Positions 42,026 through 52,012 of a stretch of 64,000 nucleotides of DNA are shown one piece after another. Origin of the DNA: Marinobacter daepoensis DSM 16072 (GTDB lineage: Bacteria > Pseudomonadota > Gammaproteobacteria > Pseudomonadales > Oleiphilaceae); contig NZ_ATWI01000010.1 of NCBI RefSeq assembly GCF_000421165.1, forward strand, positions 62,001-126,000, in the 5' to 3' direction. The translations under genes were made by a program, and so were the position numbers. Numbering within the stretch: position 1 is the stretch's first letter; every line of letters starts with the position of its first letter. A model generated the notes under the pieces. It was not told the origin of the DNA, did no database searches, and saw nothing but the letters and a program-made list of their open reading frames with translations.

Positions 42026-43579
42026 TTACCGGAAACGGACCACCAGTTCATGCAGTTCGCTGGCAATCTCGCGCAGGCGCAGGTTGGCTGAGGTGGTCTG
42101 AGAGCCCGCGCTGAGGTTCTGATCGGCGAGTTGGGAGATACGGTCGACCTGGGCGCTGATTTCGTCGGACACCTGGCTTTGTTGTTCTACGGCCGCTGAC
42201 ATCTGGATGGAACGGTCTGCGATCTCACCAATGACATCGACAACCTGATCCAGATACGACTCGGTCTGTTGCATGTGACGCAGGCTTTCACCGGCCACGC
42301 GATCGCCCTGCTCCGCCACCAGAACAGAGGCGTCGCTCTGTTTGATCAGGTCGGTGAGGATGCCGTGGATTTCATGGGTGGATTCACTGGTTTTCGCGGC
42401 CAGCTTCCGGACTTCGTCGGCAACCACCGAGAACCCCCGTCCATGCTCCCCGGCTCTGGCCGCCTCAATGGCGGCATTGAGCGCCAGCAGATTGGTCTGC
42501 CCGGCAATCTGCTCAATGAGCTCAGCCGCCGTGGCAATCTCCCGGGTCTTGCTGGCCTGTTTTTCAACCTGGGTGTTGATGGCGGTTACGGTTTCCCGGA
42601 GGTTCTCGATAGAACCTCGGGTGCTCGACACGGTTTCTTTGCCGGCCAGGGTGGTTTGTCGTGCGGACTCCGCGCTTTGCGACGTCTCCTGCACGTTGGC
42701 AGATACCTCGGCAATGGTGGTCGACATCTCATGGGCAGCTGTCGCGACCTGAGCGCTTTCTTCCTGTTGCTCCCGGAGAGCCGTTTCACAACGCTCTGAC
42801 AACGCCAGCGTATCGGAGGTTGTCTCTGAGACTTGCCGGGCGGCATCCTCAAGCCGGGTTAGCACGGCATCAAGGTGTGCCCTCTGGCTGAGGGCGGCGA
42901 CTTTCAGTCGGCCCCATCGCTGAGGGTCGTCGGTGTAGGTCTGGCTGGCCAGCGCATCGGAAAAGGCGTTGCCGAGAGAGGCTTCAACTTCATGCAGCCG
43001 TTGTTTCTCCAGAACATGATCCCACCCGGCCAGGGTGAGAACACCGGCCAGGAGACTCAGGGCCGACAATGAGGGTAAGTCCAGAGCGTACAATGAAGCT
43101 GACACAACCAACAGGGCGCCCAGGCCAGCCACGCGCCAGGGAATCCGTTTCCAGAGTGAGTGCGGGGGCCGCCCCTTTCGCAGGCGATGGTAAAGAGCTG
43201 CGGCACGCTCCACATCTGCTTTCTCAGGGCAGGAGCGTACCGACTCGTAGCCGATAATCTCACCGTTGTCCGTGACCGGCGTAACGTAGGCGCTGACCCA
43301 GTAGTAATCCCCGTTTTTGCACCGGTTCTTGACCAGACCCATCCAGGGCTTGCCGGCTTTGAGGTAAGACCACATGTTGGCGTAAGCCTCTGGCGGCATA
43401 TCCGGATGACGAACGATGTTGTGAGGTTGTCCGATCAGCTCTTCCCGTGAGAACCCACTTACCTCTACAAACGCCTTGTTGCAGTGGCGAATGTGTCCCT
43501 TTAGGTCGGTAGACGAGATCAGTTTGGTGTCACGAGAGAACGTGCGCTCAGTGTCGGTAACTGGCAGGTTTCTCTTCAT
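42026..43579 (-). CDS. Methyl-accepting chemotaxis protein with PAS sensor (Aer-like)
   Basis: A 517-residue receptor. Residues ~10-120 form a PAS domain ([35 protein letters not shown]...), followed by two hydrophobic segments (about 160-180 and 185-205) with little between, so it lacks a periplasmic domain. The signalling domain has the conserved hairpin tip [39 protein letters not shown]. The architecture matches Aer, which senses redox or oxygen with FAD. It is a close paralogue of the receptor encoded at 47.5 kb. The ATG giving MKRNLPVTD was chosen by comparison with that paralogue. Confidence 0.93.
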   Translation of the reverse strand: MKRNLPVTDTERTFSRDTKLISSTDLKGHIRHCNKAFVEVSGFSREELIGQPHNIVRHPDMPPEAYANMWSYLKAGKPWMGLVKNRCKNGDYYWVSAYVTPVTDNGEIIGYESVRSCPEKADVERAAALYHRLRKGRPPHSLWKRIPWRVAGLGALLVVSASLYALDLPSLSALSLLAGVLTLAGWDHVLEKQRLHEVEASLGNAFSDALASQTYTDDPQRWGRLKVAALSQRAHLDAVLTRLEDAARQVSETTSDTLALSERCETALREQQEESAQVATAAHEMSTTIAEVSANVQETSQSAESARQTTLAGKETVSSTRGSIENLRETVTAINTQVEKQASKTREIATAAELIEQIAGQTNLLALNAAIEAARAGEHGRGFSVVADEVRKLAAKTSESTHEIHGILTDLIKQSDASVLVAEQGDRVAGESLRHMQQTESYLDQVVDVIGEIADRSIQMSAAVEQQSQVSDEISAQVDRISQLADQNLSAGSQTTSANLRLREIASELHELVVRFR

Positions 43580-43694
43580 CCTGGGTGCCACTTCTTACGA
43601 GTGTTGTTTAATGAGAATATGCGAACAATTGCAGAAGTAAAGTAAGTGCCGGGCTGTCGTCGACACAAACACGAGGCTGATGTCAGGTGGGTGT

Positions 43695-43739
43695 AGTTAA
43701 AAAGTGCCAAATATGCATAAAATAGACGGCTTTTTAACT
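43695..43739. repeat. Inverted repeat between divergent chemoreceptor and diguanylate cyclase
   Basis: AGTTAAAAA with GTGCC and GGC with TTTTTAACT form a nine-base-pair stem, plus a three-base-pair extension with a two-base bulge. The loop contains ATATGCATAAAATAG. It lies mid-way in a 290-base divergent control region, 110-130 bases from each start codon, so it may be a shared operator or the end of an antisense transcript. Confidence 0.45.
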
Positions 43740-43868
43740 AAGCGGCATCATCTGATCGGGAGGGGTGGCGCCAGCAGATTTGTAAAAAAACGTAGTGAGT
43801 CAGGGAACCTCTGACCTCATTCGTCTATTCTGAAATCGTCTTCGTTGGCCACTACTGTCAGAATCAAC

Positions 43869-44900
43869 ATGTTCTATCGCCTCAGGACGGACTTTCGTCT
43901 GTCAATCATTACCTTGCTTGGCGCAAGTGCGGTCCTTGGCATTACGCCGTTTGCGGTCATGCGATTTCTGCAGAATGATCTGCTGGCCGGGCTGGTCGAT
44001 CTGTTTATCCTGCTGGGTATTGTCTCGGGCGTACTCTACGCCTGGGCAACGGGAGATACCCGTCGCAGTGGTCTGGTGCTGGCGGTCATCGCTTCAGGTG
44101 GCTCGGTTGCCGTGGGTTCGGTGGTTGGCGAGGCGGGTTTGTTCTGGCTCTATCCCTGTCTGGTCACGACCTTCTTTCTGGTACACCCCAGGGTGGCCAT
44201 TGGCCTGAGTGTAGCCTCGGTACTGGCCTTAATGATGATCGAAACGGCGTTCAGCTCCCAGATACAGATGTGGTCGTTTGCGACCACCGCCGTGGTGGTC
44301 AGTGCCAGTGCCTACGTGTTTGCTCACCGGAATCACAGCCAGCGCCGGCGCCTGGAGCATCTGGCGACTATTGATCCCCTGACGGGCGTCAAGAACCGGC
44401 GTTCAATGGATGAGGAACTGGACCTGGCGGCCGCCAATGCAGAGCGTTCAGGGCTGCCCTACGCGTTGGTGTTGCTGGATATCGACCATTTCAAAAAGAT
44501 CAACGACCTCTATGGCCATGGTGTCGGTGACGACGTGCTGAACGATCTGGTTGCGCTGTTAGAAAGCCATACCCGCTGGTCTGATCAGTTGTTCCGGTAT
44601 GGGGGGGAAGAGTTTGTGTTGTTGTTGCCGGGCGTGGATGGCGTTAACCTGCGGGCGGTGATGAATAATCTGCAGCAGGTTCTGCGAAAGCACCTGAAGC
44701 ATCCCGGGGGCCCGGTGACCGCCTCGTTTGGTGTTGCGCTTCTTGGTCATGGTGAAGGGGTGGGGCATTGGCTGGACCGGGCCGACCATGCGCTATACCG
44801 CGCCAAGGAATGTGGCCGGGACCGGATTGTCTATGCCGAGGAGGCCGATTCGCCGGAGCCCGACCTTGCCTCGTCCGACCCTAGTTGTGCACCGGGTTAA
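43869..44900 (+). CDS. Membrane-bound diguanylate cyclase
   Basis: A 343-residue enzyme with about five hydrophobic helices in the first 155 residues and no known sensor family, followed by a GGDEF domain: LLDIDHFKKINDLYGH, RYGGEEFVLLL active site, and RWSD I-site five residues before it. The ATG giving MFYRLRTDFRL was chosen over a TTG eight codons earlier. The end overlaps the convergent MATE gene by 20 bases. It should contribute c-di-GMP in response to a membrane or periplasmic cue. Confidence 0.9.
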   Translation: MFYRLRTDFRLSIITLLGASAVLGITPFAVMRFLQNDLLAGLVDLFILLGIVSGVLYAWATGDTRRSGLVLAVIASGGSVAVGSVVGEAGLFWLYPCLVTTFFLVHPRVAIGLSVASVLALMMIETAFSSQIQMWSFATTAVVVSASAYVFAHRNHSQRRRLEHLATIDPLTGVKNRRSMDEELDLAAANAERSGLPYALVLLDIDHFKKINDLYGHGVGDDVLNDLVALLESHTRWSDQLFRYGGEEFVLLLPGVDGVNLRAVMNNLQQVLRKHLKHPGGPVTASFGVALLGHGEGVGHWLDRADHALYRAKECGRDRIVYAEEADSPEPDLASSDPSCAPG

Positions 44901-46305
44901 AGCGAAACAGCCGCCAACCCAGAAGCAGGCTGGCGGACGTCAGCCCTGCAGTCAGCCCCACCCAGAAGCCGGCGGCCCCCATTGCGGGCCAAAGGGTGTC
45001 GGTAAAAGTCAGGGCATAACCCAGCGGAAGACCCACGCCCCAGAATGAAAACAGCATGATGAACATGGGAATGCGGGTGTCTTTGTAGCCGCGCAACGCG
45101 CTGATACAGGTGACCTGAATGACATCCGCGATCTGGAACATGGCAGCAAACGTCAGCAGCCGAATGGTCACGGCCTGAACCTCAGGGTCGCCCGAATACA
45201 AGCGGGCAATGGCGCCGGAGAACACAAACAGCAGTGTGGCAAACAGTAACGCAACGGTGGAAGCCAGTATCAGCGAACTGCGGGAGATCAGCCGGGCGGA
45301 ATCCGGTGAGCGGGCACCCACCAGAAAACTGACCCGCAGAGTCAGCGCCATGCCAATGCTGAGCGGCAGCATGAACAACAGGGAGGTTACGTTGAGGGCG
45401 ATCTGGTGACCGGCGACCACGATCGGACCCAACGGAGCCAGGAACAGGGCAATAACCGAGAACATGCTGGCTTCGACGAAAATGGTGAAACCAATGGGTA
45501 CACCCACCTTCAGAATGTAGAGAATCCCGGGCCAATGTGGTTTTACCCAATCGGCAATCAGGTGAAACTGCCGGAAGGTGCGGCTGCGATTCAGGTACGT
45601 CAGCATGCCGATGGCCGCGACGCCGTTCGAGATCGCGGTTGCCCATCCACACCCCACACCGCCCATGGCAGGCAACCCGAATTTGCCGTAGATGAGCACG
45701 TAGTTCAGGGGGAGGTTAATCAGCGTGCCTAGCACAGAAAAGGCCATGATAACGCGGGTGTGCCCCAGGCCGTCGGTCAGGCCCCGGAGCGCGTTGATCA
45801 ACAGCAGTGCAGGGATGCCCCAGGCAAAGGCGTCCAGATAGCCCTGGGTGATGCCGGCCGTCTGAGGGTCCAGTTTCAGCAGGGCGAGCACCGGGTGAAC
45901 GTTGGTGAGCAACAGGGCCATGACCACGGTGCCAGCCGCGGCGATGTAAATCCCCTGCCATGTGGCCGGCATGATCTTCCCGGGTGTGCGCGCTCCGTTG
46001 TAGCCGGAGATGATGGGCTGCAGTGCGCCGAGCATACCCATGAAAAACAGGAACAAGGGCATCCAGAGGCTGCTGCCGATACCGACGCCAGCCAGGTCTT
46101 CCGCACTGGCGTGCCCGGCCATGACGGTGTCGATCACACCATTGGCCATCTGGGCGAGTTGGGCGATCAGGATAGGGCCACCCAGAACGGCCAGGGTTTT
46201 CCACTCGGCGAGCGTGCGCTGAATCAGGGGCTGGCGGACTTCGGGGAGGGGTTGATGGGTTTCATCCATGGCGTTTTTGTAATCCTGAAAAGTCTCTTGG
46301 CTCAT
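44881..46305 (-). CDS. MATE family multidrug/Na+ antiporter (NorM-like)
   Basis: The 474-residue protein has about twelve membrane helices with MATE motifs such as PILIAQLAQMANGVIDTVMAGHASAEDLAGVGIGSSLW near the start (about residues 44-80) and GHQIALNVTSLLFMLPLSIGMAL about 285-307. NorM proteins expel cationic drugs and dyes in exchange for Na+ or H+. The upstream ATG was kept; an ATG twelve codons in is also possible. The 3' end overlaps the diguanylate cyclase gene on the other strand. Confidence 0.93.
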   Translation of the reverse strand: MSQETFQDYKNAMDETHQPLPEVRQPLIQRTLAEWKTLAVLGGPILIAQLAQMANGVIDTVMAGHASAEDLAGVGIGSSLWMPLFLFFMGMLGALQPIISGYNGARTPGKIMPATWQGIYIAAAGTVVMALLLTNVHPVLALLKLDPQTAGITQGYLDAFAWGIPALLLINALRGLTDGLGHTRVIMAFSVLGTLINLPLNYVLIYGKFGLPAMGGVGCGWATAISNGVAAIGMLTYLNRSRTFRQFHLIADWVKPHWPGILYILKVGVPIGFTIFVEASMFSVIALFLAPLGPIVVAGHQIALNVTSLLFMLPLSIGMALTLRVSFLVGARSPDSARLISRSSLILASTVALLFATLLFVFSGAIARLYSGDPEVQAVTIRLLTFAAMFQIADVIQVTCISALRGYKDTRIPMFIMLFSFWGVGLPLGYALTFTDTLWPAMGAAGFWVGLTAGLTSASLLLGWRLFRFNPVHN

Positions 46306-46433
46306 CCAGCGGGACTGCGCATCTTACCTCAGCAGGGCCGTTTGGGCTTATAAGGATTTCCCCCGTTTTCGGCCCGCTGAAATATCCGGCAGAAAGCAGT
46401 AAAGTATGGCGCCGATTTCTGACAGGACTGATC

Positions 46434-47306
46434 ATGCTCACATTGATTCTGGTTACCGTGCTCTGGGCATTTTCATTCAGCCTGATTGGAGAGTTTCTGG
46501 CCGGGCAGGTCGACAGTGACTTTGCGGTGCTCAGCCGGGTCCTGCTCGCGGCGGCGTTGTTTCTCCCGTTTACCCGCTGGCGGGGTGTACCCGGGGGAAT
46601 GCGGCTGGGCATTCTGGTTACCGGGATGCTCCAGTTCGGCGTTACGTATCTGTGCCTGTACCGTTCATTCAGTTACCTGACGGTGCCGGAAGTCCTGCTG
46701 TTTACCATTTTTACGCCCCTGTACATCACCCTGATTGACGATGCCCTGGCTCGTCGATTTTCACCCGTTGCCCTGTTGGCCGCTGCGATTGCCACGGTGG
46801 GGGCGGGGATTATCCGGTACGACGGCCTGAGTGATGAATTTGTGACCGGTTTTCTCCTGCTTCAGGTGGCCAACTTCACCTTTGCGGCCGGGCAGGTGGG
46901 GTATAAGCACGTGATGCAGCGTTATTCCCTCGCGCTGCCGGGGTACCGTACCTTTGGGTACTTCTTCTTTGGGGCTTTGCTGGTTGCCCTCCCCTCGTTC
47001 CTGATTTTTGGTGATCCGGATAAGTTACCGGCCACGCCACTGCAGTGGGGCATTCTTGGCTGGTTGGGGTTGGCCGCTTCTGGTGTTGGTATGTATTTCT
47101 GGAATCGCAGTGCATGCCGTGTGGATGCCGGAACCCTTGCGATCATGAACAATGCACTGGTTCCCGCTGGGCTACTGGTCAATCTGTTGATCTGGAATCG
47201 AGATGCCGATTTGCTCCGGCTGGCGGTGGGTGGCTGCGTGATCGGGTTTTCACTATGGGTGAATGCTCGCTATCACCCGCGGGCAAGACTGGCGGTCACC
47301 CGTTGA
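46434..47306 (+). CDS. EamA/DMT family transporter
   Basis: The 290-residue protein has ten hydrophobic helices arranged as two five-helix repeats (about 1-135 and 145-280), with the EamA features VLWAFSFSLIGEFLAGQVDS at the start and AALATVGAGI-type helix 5. Drug/metabolite transporters of this type export amino acids or other small metabolites; the closest named analogue by pattern is the carboxylate/amino-acid/amine subgroup. It is divergent from the MATE gene. Confidence 0.9.
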   Translation: MLTLILVTVLWAFSFSLIGEFLAGQVDSDFAVLSRVLLAAALFLPFTRWRGVPGGMRLGILVTGMLQFGVTYLCLYRSFSYLTVPEVLLFTIFTPLYITLIDDALARRFSPVALLAAAIATVGAGIIRYDGLSDEFVTGFLLLQVANFTFAAGQVGYKHVMQRYSLALPGYRTFGYFFFGALLVALPSFLIFGDPDKLPATPLQWGILGWLGLAASGVGMYFWNRSACRVDAGTLAIMNNALVPAGLLVNLLIWNRDADLLRLAVGGCVIGFSLWVNARYHPRARLAVTR

Positions 47307-47451
47307 GCACATGCCTTTCTGAACGTTGTTGTATCTCCTTGGACCGGTTACATGATTACGACATGACGTAACGGACTGGCCATTTCCTTGATATGTATCT
47401 ATAACTACCCTGTAGCGGCTTTTTCTCCTGGCCACGGATCCGATAGCGACT

Positions 47452-49026
47452 ATGCGCAAGAACCTCCCTGTCACCCAGCGTGAGATACCGATCCCCGACG
47501 GTATGCGGCTGATCAGTACGACTAACCTCAAAGGTGTCATCACCTATTGTGACGATGACTTTGTCTCCATCAGCGGGTTCAACCGGGATGAACTGATTGG
47601 CCAGGCCCACAACCTGATTCGACACCCGGATATGCCGCCCGCGGTTTTTGCCGATATGTGGGCCTACCTCAAGGCCGGCAAGGCCTGGATGGGGGTAGTC
47701 AAAAACCGTGCAAAGTCGGGAGATCATTATTGGGTCAGTGCCTACGTCACTCCCATTCGTGAAGGCGACGACATCGTGGGGTATGAGTCGGTCCGTGTGG
47801 CTGCAAGCCGGGACCAGGTGGCCCGGGCCGAGCGACTGTACCGGAAGTTGTCGCAGGGGCGTCTGGCTCCTTCCTGGTGCAGCAAAGGTCTTTCGATCCT
47901 TCGTTCCGGGTGGCCGATGGCGCTGCCTCTGGCCGCCAGTCTGGTGGCACTGGCGCTCGATTCTCCCGTGCTGGCCGTATTGCTGGTTGTGATTGGTCAC
48001 GCCCTGGGATTCTCGATGATTTTTCGCTCGTTCTCCCGCCGCATTGAGCGGCTTCTGGCCTTGCGCCAGGACGCCTTTCAGGATCCGCTTGTGGCGCGTA
48101 CTTACAGCGATGAGCGTGGTTTGATGTCGCGGCTGGCCCTGGTGTTGTTGAGCGAGGATGCCCGCATACGGACAGCACTGGCGCGCATTGATGATCAGGC
48201 TGAGCAATTGCTGGAACAGGCCAGGGCATCTCACCGCTACATCAGCGAAGGTGCTGCCGCGATCGCCCGCCAACGTGCGGAGACCGACCAGACCGCGTCT
48301 GCCATCCACGAGATGACGGTGTCTATCCAGGAAGTGGTCGAGGCCCTCAACCATAACGCACAGGAAACCGAGCAGGCGCGTTGCCAGGCCCACGAAGGAG
48401 CCGAAAGAAGCGGCGAAGCGCTGGGTGCCATTGAACAGTTGGTGACGCAGGTGCAGGGTATTGGTGAGTCGGTGGGCAAGCTGGGGCAATCAACCCAGAG
48501 TATCGGCGAAGCCGCCGATTTGATCAGTGCCATTGCCGACCAGACGAACCTGCTGGCTCTGAACGCGGCGATTGAAGCCGCAAGAGCCGGGGAGCAGGGG
48601 CGTGGATTTGCTGTGGTGGCGGATGAAGTCCGCTCTCTGGCACAACGAACCCGGGAATCGACCCTGCGAATCAATGAGGTGGTTGAGGTGTTTCGGGCGC
48701 AGGTCGGTGAGACCGTCGAGGCCACGGAAGCCGGCGAAAAAATTGCGGTTGAAGGCCTGAGCCGGGTGCAGGGTGCCGTAGGCTCGCTGAATGCGATTGT
48801 GGGGTCCGTCGACCGGATTTCAGAGAGCTTCATTACCATGTCGGCTGCCTTTGAAGAGCAAAGCCAGGTTTCGGAAGAGATCAATCAGCAGGTGGTGAAC
48901 ATTGCGACGCTGGCGGATCAGAGTGATGAACAGGCCGGTTCGGCGCGTGAGAGCAGCGACATGCTGAGCCGGATGGCGCTCGGCCTGAAAGAACTTGTTG
49001 CCCGATTTGTCAATAAAACCGGTTGA
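47452..49026 (+). CDS. Methyl-accepting chemotaxis protein with PAS sensor (Aer-like paralogue)
   Basis: A 524-residue receptor similar in length and domain order to the one at 42.0-43.6 kb: both start with K/R-NLPVT, share RHPDMPP, KAGKxWMG and [14 protein letters not shown] in the PAS domain (about 15-115), have two adjacent membrane segments (about 158-195) and a signalling tip [37 protein letters not shown]. No periplasmic domain is present. Redox or oxygen sensing by FAD, as in Aer, is inferred. The pair probably arose by duplication. Confidence 0.93.
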   Translation: MRKNLPVTQREIPIPDGMRLISTTNLKGVITYCDDDFVSISGFNRDELIGQAHNLIRHPDMPPAVFADMWAYLKAGKAWMGVVKNRAKSGDHYWVSAYVTPIREGDDIVGYESVRVAASRDQVARAERLYRKLSQGRLAPSWCSKGLSILRSGWPMALPLAASLVALALDSPVLAVLLVVIGHALGFSMIFRSFSRRIERLLALRQDAFQDPLVARTYSDERGLMSRLALVLLSEDARIRTALARIDDQAEQLLEQARASHRYISEGAAAIARQRAETDQTASAIHEMTVSIQEVVEALNHNAQETEQARCQAHEGAERSGEALGAIEQLVTQVQGIGESVGKLGQSTQSIGEAADLISAIADQTNLLALNAAIEAARAGEQGRGFAVVADEVRSLAQRTRESTLRINEVVEVFRAQVGETVEATEAGEKIAVEGLSRVQGAVGSLNAIVGSVDRISESFITMSAAFEEQSQVSEEINQQVVNIATLADQSDEQAGSARESSDMLSRMALGLKELVARFVNKTG

Positions 49027-49078
49027 TTAGCGGTTTTTCCCTGGGGCATCAGCCATTGAGTGCCCCCGCCCCTTGCCC

Positions 49079-49110
49079 GCCAGCACTGGCATCATGCCGC
49101 CAGTGCTGGC
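49079..49110. repeat. Perfect 12-base-pair hairpin downstream of the chemoreceptor
   Basis: GCCAGCACTGGC and GCCAGTGCTGGC are exact inverted repeats with an 8-base loop, 53 bases past the chemoreceptor stop. No T-run follows. It is probably a transcript end or stabiliser between two genes on the same strand. Confidence 0.55.
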
Positions 49111-49196
49111 AGAATCCCGCACCAATAGCCCGCTCCCTGAGCCGGGCAATCTGACAATCCGTAATTTCCTCAGCCAAAAGCACAGGAAGCAATCAC

Positions 49197-50591
49197 ATGA
49201 CACAGTCCAACTCCGCAGCCGACAGCGGTAACGGCGCTCGCGGACTCTGGTCTTCCAAGCTCGCGTTTATTCTGGCGGCTACCGGGTCTGCCGTAGGCCT
49301 GGGTAACGTCTGGAAGTTCCCGTACGTAACCGGTGAGAACGGCGGTGGTGCCTTCGTTCTGGTTTATCTGCTCTGCATCGCCATCATTGGTATCCCGATC
49401 ATGATGGCCGAAGTCTTTATCGGCCGGAACGGACGCCACAACCCGATCACCAGTTTCCGTCTGGTGGCCGAGCGCAACCTGGCGTCTCCCGCCTGGCGTA
49501 TTTCTGCCATTGTCGGCATGCTGGCCGCATTTATCATTTTGTCGTTCTATTCGGTCATTGGTGGCTGGGCAGCCTCCTACATCGGCCATGCGGCGGCGGG
49601 TGATTTCACCGGTGGCACTGCAGAATCGGTGGGTGAACTGTTTGGCGGCCTTCTGGGCAGCCCGGTCCAGCTTCTGGGATGGCACACGCTGTTCATGGCT
49701 CTGGTGGTTCTGGTGGTATCCCGTGGGCTGAAAAGTGGCCTGGAACGGGCGGTTACCATTCTGATGCCGGCACTGTTCTTCCTGCTTCTTCTGGTTGTTG
49801 GTTACGCAACCACCACGGGGCATTTTGGTGAGGCGGTCAGCTTCCTGTTCAATCCCAACTTTGAGGCCCTGACGGTCAAAGGTGTCCTGGTTGCTCTGGG
49901 GCATGCGTTCTTTACCCTGAGTCTGGGGATGGCCATCATGATGGCCTATGGTTCCTATCTGGGCCGTGATATCTCCATTGGCCGCACGGCAGTCAGCGTT
50001 GCTCTTATGGATACCGTGGTTGCGCTGATGGCGGGGCTGGCGATTTTCCCGGTGGTGTTTGCCAATGGTCTTGAGGCCAGTGCCGGCCCCGGCCTGATCT
50101 TCCAGACCCTGCCGCTGGCCTTCGGTAACATGCCTATGGGCAGTTTCTTTGGCACTCTGTTTTTCGTGCTGCTGCTCTTTGCCGCGTGGACCTCTGGTAT
50201 TTCGCTGCTGGAGCCGGTGGTTGAATGGGTTGAGGAGAGGTCCCGTCTGGGCCGCACCGGCAGTGCCATTCTTGTTGGCGTGCTCTGCTGGGCGCTGGGC
50301 ATCGTGTCCATCCTGTCGCTGAATATCTGGTCGGATGTCACGCCGCTGGGCATGTTTGCGGCGTTTGAAGGCAAAACGATGTTTGATCTGCTGGATTATT
50401 TCACGGCGAATTTCATGCTGCCGCTGTCCGGGCTGCTGACCGCGCTGTTTGTCGGCTGGTTCGTGGCTAAGGAATCGCTGCAGGGCGATCTGGCCCTGAG
50501 TGGCGGTGCGTTTAGCCTCTGGTATAACCTGCTCCGCTTTGTGACGCCCGTTGCGGTTGTGATTGTGTTTATCTACAACCTGACGGCGTGA
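49197..50591 (+). CDS. Na+-dependent transporter, NSS (SNF) family
   Basis: A 464-residue, about eleven-helix transporter of the neurotransmitter:sodium symporter fold. Signatures include LAFILAATGSAVGLGNVWKFPYVTGENGGGAFVLVYLLC (about 22-60; the unwound helix 1 Na+ and substrate site) and ALGHAFFTLSLGMAIMMAYGSYLG (about 230-253). Substrates in bacteria are amino acids or compatible solutes. AGGAAG precedes the ATG. A strong intrinsic terminator follows. The very long reading frame on the other strand is a shadow of its codon bias. Confidence 0.95.
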   Translation: MTQSNSAADSGNGARGLWSSKLAFILAATGSAVGLGNVWKFPYVTGENGGGAFVLVYLLCIAIIGIPIMMAEVFIGRNGRHNPITSFRLVAERNLASPAWRISAIVGMLAAFIILSFYSVIGGWAASYIGHAAAGDFTGGTAESVGELFGGLLGSPVQLLGWHTLFMALVVLVVSRGLKSGLERAVTILMPALFFLLLLVVGYATTTGHFGEAVSFLFNPNFEALTVKGVLVALGHAFFTLSLGMAIMMAYGSYLGRDISIGRTAVSVALMDTVVALMAGLAIFPVVFANGLEASAGPGLIFQTLPLAFGNMPMGSFFGTLFFVLLLFAAWTSGISLLEPVVEWVEERSRLGRTGSAILVGVLCWALGIVSILSLNIWSDVTPLGMFAAFEGKTMFDLLDYFTANFMLPLSGLLTALFVGWFVAKESLQGDLALSGGAFSLWYNLLRFVTPVAVVIVFIYNLTA

Positions 50592-50612
50592 GGCGTTCGC
50601 CAATAAAACAAA

Positions 50613-50654
50613 ACCCCCGTCCCGGTCTGTGACCTTGGGCGGGGGTATTTTTTT
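50613..50654 (+). terminator. Intrinsic terminator of the NSS transporter gene
   Basis: ACCCCCGTCCC and GGGCGGGGGT form a strong GC stem with one bulged base, followed by a run of T (TATTTTTTT). It stands between the NSS gene and the convergent acidic-protein gene; the A-rich left side suggests use in both directions. Confidence 0.85.
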
Positions 50655-50659
50655 AACCT

Positions 50660-51289
50660 TCAGTACTCATCTTCTTCATTCTCACTGCCCTGATCCATCG
50701 TTTCCCGCAATTGCTCAAGGTAAGGCCGAACCACCTGTTTGTCGTGTTCTGAGGCATTCCTTCGGATAGACTGGGCGTTCTCAAACATGGCCGCGCTTTG
50801 CTCCGCAGCCTCTCGCATTTGGGATTTTACCGACTCAGGCAGGTTGGGGTCATTCTCCATTTCGGCAAAGGCACGCTCCATTTCCGCTCGATCCGGTGTC
50901 ATATCCTCCTGCCCCTCCATTTCGAGGGCCATCCAGGTGTTGAGGATTTGGTCACCTGTCCGGGCCCAGGCTTCAGGCGTCGAGAAGCCGAAGTCTTCAA
51001 CCAGATCGTCCAGGTCGTCATACATTTCATGCCCTTTCACCATCTCGACCATGGAAGCCATAATACGGTTATTGACCTGATGGTCGTCGTCCTCAGACTC
51101 TTCCAGGGAGTCAATGAACGCCTGATGTTTATCGCCCAGCGGTTGCACGGCTTTCATGCTTGCGATGAAGGAGGTCACGTCTTTTTCGGTCAGATCCTGA
51201 CTGTAAGCGCCCGGCGCAAGTGCGAGGCATAACAAACACAGCGTGGCTGTCACCAGGCGGCGCTGAAGGTGGGAAAAAAGATGAGTCAT
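50660..51289 (-). CDS. Acidic exported protein of unknown function
   Basis: The 209-residue precursor has a signal peptide (about residues 1-30, LVTATLCLLCLALAPGAYS, probable cleavage at AYS-QD). The mature part is strongly acidic and helical, with EESEDDDH, MYDDLDDLVEDFG, and a tail ending GSENEEDEY; no cysteines and no recognised family. AAGGAG six bases before the ATG sets the start. It shares a terminator with the convergent NSS transporter gene. A periplasmic location is likely. Confidence 0.75.
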   Translation of the reverse strand: MTHLFSHLQRRLVTATLCLLCLALAPGAYSQDLTEKDVTSFIASMKAVQPLGDKHQAFIDSLEESEDDDHQVNNRIMASMVEMVKGHEMYDDLDDLVEDFGFSTPEAWARTGDQILNTWMALEMEGQEDMTPDRAEMERAFAEMENDPNLPESVKSQMREAAEQSAAMFENAQSIRRNASEHDKQVVRPYLEQLRETMDQGSENEEDEY

Positions 51290-51364
51290 GGTGCACTCCT
51301 TGCGAATGAGTTCCTGTAAGTGTCCGCAAAGAGTAATCTCAGGCCCTGAAAGTTTCCAGCCCCG

Positions 51365-51943
51365 TCAGACTTTTCCGCCCAGCAGAATCCGGACGGCGGT
51401 GCAGGCGTCCTCAAGTTCGTCATCCCGCGGCTCGCGGCCACCAATGATGTCGCTGTACAGGCAGGATTCAGCTATGCGCACCATAAAGTAGGACAAGCTC
51501 TGGATGTTCATGGGCGGGCTCAGGTGGCCGGCCCGCACTTCGTCTTTGAGCAAGCGGGTGTTCACCTCCACCGTACGCGCGTGCAAGGTGGAGTGGGAAG
51601 ACGTGAGCATCTTCAGGGCGTATTCCGGGTCCTGATGCAGGAACTTTCTCAGGGGGGAGAAGTGCAGGATGGTGGTATTGATGTGACGGAAGACGCCTAC
51701 CACATAGTCAACGCCATGGCCGGGTGTGATTTCCCGGGCCTCTTTGTAGAGAGGCTCATACAGCGACCAGAGGATTTCGCCAATCAGCAGATCCCGGTTC
51801 CCCACCCAGCGGAAGAGCGTGGCACGCCCGATGTGCAGGTCGTCCGCCAGGGCGGCGAGGCTGATTTTCTCCCCTTTGAGCCACATGCGGCGTGCACGTC
51901 TGAAGGCGTCCAGGGGGGTGGTTTTGGCGATTGGTGTGGTCAC
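51365..51943 (-). CDS. TetR-family regulator (QsdR-like)
   Basis: A 192-residue repressor with an N-terminal helix-turn-helix (about 26-50, ISLAALADDLHIGRATLFRWVG) and a C-terminal ligand domain of the QsdR-like kind as judged by pattern (the TSSHSTLHARTVEVNTRLL and MVRIAESCLYSDIIGG segments). The GTG start has AAGGGA six bases upstream. The target is not evident; the neighbours are an acidic exported protein and an exonuclease. Marinobacter uses such regulators for fatty-acid or hydrocarbon signals, but that is inference. Confidence 0.85.
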   Translation of the reverse strand: MTTPIAKTTPLDAFRRARRMWLKGEKISLAALADDLHIGRATLFRWVGNRDLLIGEILWSLYEPLYKEAREITPGHGVDYVVGVFRHINTTILHFSPLRKFLHQDPEYALKMLTSSHSTLHARTVEVNTRLLKDEVRAGHLSPPMNIQSLSYFMVRIAESCLYSDIIGGREPRDDELEDACTAVRILLGGKV

Positions 51944-52012
51944 TTCGGTCCCTTTAGCTGGTTTGGAACCATTCTATCGGTTGCGGGGGCCCGGGGCTAT
52001 GGCCGGGGCAGC

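Noticed and set aside
47330..47400. CCGGTTAC...GTAACGG partial inverted repeat before the second chemoreceptor
   Set aside because: One mismatch or bulge in a seven-base arm and no other support.
42026..49026. Tandem duplication of the entire chemoreceptor/cyclase block
   Set aside because: Only the chemoreceptors are similar; the genes between are unrelated and no long DNA repeat is seen.
49170..50603. A 477-codon minus-strand frame opposite the NSS transporter
   Set aside because: It mirrors the transporter gene and its product is a repetitive Gln/His/Arg/Asn-rich string; it is a shadow of GC-biased third positions.
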